Source: Salipiger sp. H15
Lineage (GTDB): Bacteria > Pseudomonadota > Alphaproteobacteria > Rhodobacterales > Rhodobacteraceae
Assembly (NCBI RefSeq): GCF_040409955.1
Contig: NZ_CP123385.1
Coordinates: forward strand, 1,657,501-1,721,500
Direction of reading: 5' to 3'
DNA length: 64,000 nt
Shown: positions 63,389-64,000 of the stretch, piece by piece
Layout: every line of letters starts with the position of its first letter
How positions within the stretch are numbered: position 1 is the stretch's first letter
Notes under the pieces: model-generated
Database searches by the model: none
Told to the model about the DNA's origin: nothing
The model's input: only the letters and a program-made list of their open reading frames with translations
Translations under genes and position numbers: made by a program

Positions 63389-64000
63389 TCATTCCACCGC
63401 GGGCAGCAGAACCACCTCGACGCGGCGGTTCTCCTCGCGCCCCTCTACGCTGAGGTTGCTCGCGACCGGGGCGAGATAGCCCGCGCCATCCGCCTCCATC
63501 TGGCTGCCGGGCACGCCCTTGCGCTCGAGGTAGCTGAGCGCCGCGCGGGCACGGCGCCGCGAGATTTCCACGTTTGCCGCCGCCGAGCCGGTCGCGTCGG
63601 TATGCCCGACGAAGAGCACGCGCCGCGCCGGATCGGCGGCGAGATAGGCCGCCAGCTCGTCGAGCGAGGCCACGTCGCCCGGCGCCAGCTCGTCCGCCCC
63701 GCTGGCGAAGGCGAGGTCCTTCAGCACCGCATGGCCCTCGGCCTCGAGCCGCCGGACGATGTCGGCGGTCGGGGTGGCGGTGACCGTGGCGGGCGCGCTG
63801 CCGTCGGCGGGGGCGGTCCCGGGCGCGGGGGCCTGCTCGGCGGGAATGCCCGGCGAGGTGCGGATGACCTGCACGTAGCCCGTCGCGGCGCTGCGGCTGA
63901 CCAGCAGGGTCAGGAAATCCCCCTCGGGGCTGCGCGCGGACAGGAAGCGGAAGGCGCTGATGTCGACGTACATCGCCGGTCCGCGCATCACCTCGGCGGC
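63389..64000 (-). CDS. OmpA-family protein, C-terminal part (start beyond window)
   Basis: At least 200 C-terminal residues are seen; the frame stays open to the right edge, so the start lies outside. A Pro/Ala/Thr-rich linker precedes an OmpA peptidoglycan-binding domain with VGHTDATGSAAANVEISRRRA and the late motif SNLSVEGREENRRVEV. It anchors an outer-membrane or periplasmic protein to peptidoglycan. The upstream domain (YVDISAFRFLSARSPEGDF) is not recognised. Confidence 0.82.
   Translation of the reverse strand, partial: AAEVMRGPAMYVDISAFRFLSARSPEGDFLTLLVSRSAATGYVQVIRTSPGIPAEQAPAPGTAPADGSAPATVTATPTADIVRRLEAEGHAVLKDLAFASGADELAPGDVASLDELAAYLAADPARRVLFVGHTDATGSAAANVEISRRRARAALSYLERKGVPGSQMEADGAGYLAPVASNLSVEGREENRRVEVVLLPAVE

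Noticed and set aside
63370..63391. Hairpin TGACCGG/CCGGTCA between the last LysR gene and the OmpA-like gene as a terminator
   Set aside because: It overlaps the OmpA-family stop codon, has an 8-base loop and no T-run, so support is too weak.

Overview
The window is high-GC, densely coded chromosomal DNA of an alphaproteobacterium. A complete left half of a Paracoccus-type sox cluster, many TRAP and ABC uptake operons, LysR regulators and a divergent mnmD pair all point to the Rhodobacteraceae (Roseobacter/Salipiger-like marine bacteria); the genus is an inference. I see no tRNA, rRNA, insertion sequence, prophage or CRISPR array.

1-7.5 kb: thiosulfate oxidation. soxV-W and soxX-Y-Z-A-B run leftwards (soxB is cut by the window edge). 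soxS-soxR, a YeeE/YedE sulfur transporter (SoxT-like) and a Tat-exported metallo-beta-lactamase (SoxH-like) run rightwards. SoxR keeps the two cysteines of persulfide-sensing repressors. Perfect ATTC-N8-GAAT boxes lie before soxX and soxB, a one-mismatch box lies before the SoxH-like gene, and a half-site lies between soxV and soxS.

7.5-17.4 kb: a leftward operon equivalent to E. coli ydcSTUV-patD (putrescine/aminobutyraldehyde use) with a LysR gene upstream, then a cysteine-desulfurase-like aminotransferase, an Lrp regulator and an AEC-family carrier.

17.4-24.1 kb: the most unusual region. Two copies of a small structured RNA that I identify as the xanthine-I (NMT1-motif) riboswitch precede (a) a 62-residue Cys-rich protein plus an NMT1-type ABC transporter and (b) a 2-oxoglutarate/Fe(II) oxygenase of the isopenicillin N synthase fold, followed by a LysR gene and a CodA-like deaminase. 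The layout predicts a xanthine- or urate-responsive purine uptake and oxidation pathway.

24.1-31.7 kb: a leftward hydantoinase / Asp-Glu-racemase-family / TRAP transporter / amidase operon with a divergent LysR gene.

31.7-40.8 kb: a leftward operon DUF3604-DUF302-PpiC-like-HupE, then a DMT exporter, mnmD divergent from a MnmC1-like FAD oxidase, an M20 amidohydrolase and a small methyltransferase.

41-49.1 kb: a leftward dipeptide-type ABC transporter operon ending in a glycerophosphodiester phosphodiesterase and a HAD phosphatase, which suggests phosphodiester scavenging; a sugar-phosphate-isomerase-like gene is divergent.

49.1-64 kb: tex; a soluble GAF histidine kinase and LuxR-type regulator divergent from a ribose-type ABC transporter plus SMP-30 lactonase operon; a PfpI/DJ-1 protein; a hypothetical protein; two LysR regulators around a TetR regulator; and the C-terminal part of an OmpA-like protein at the right edge.
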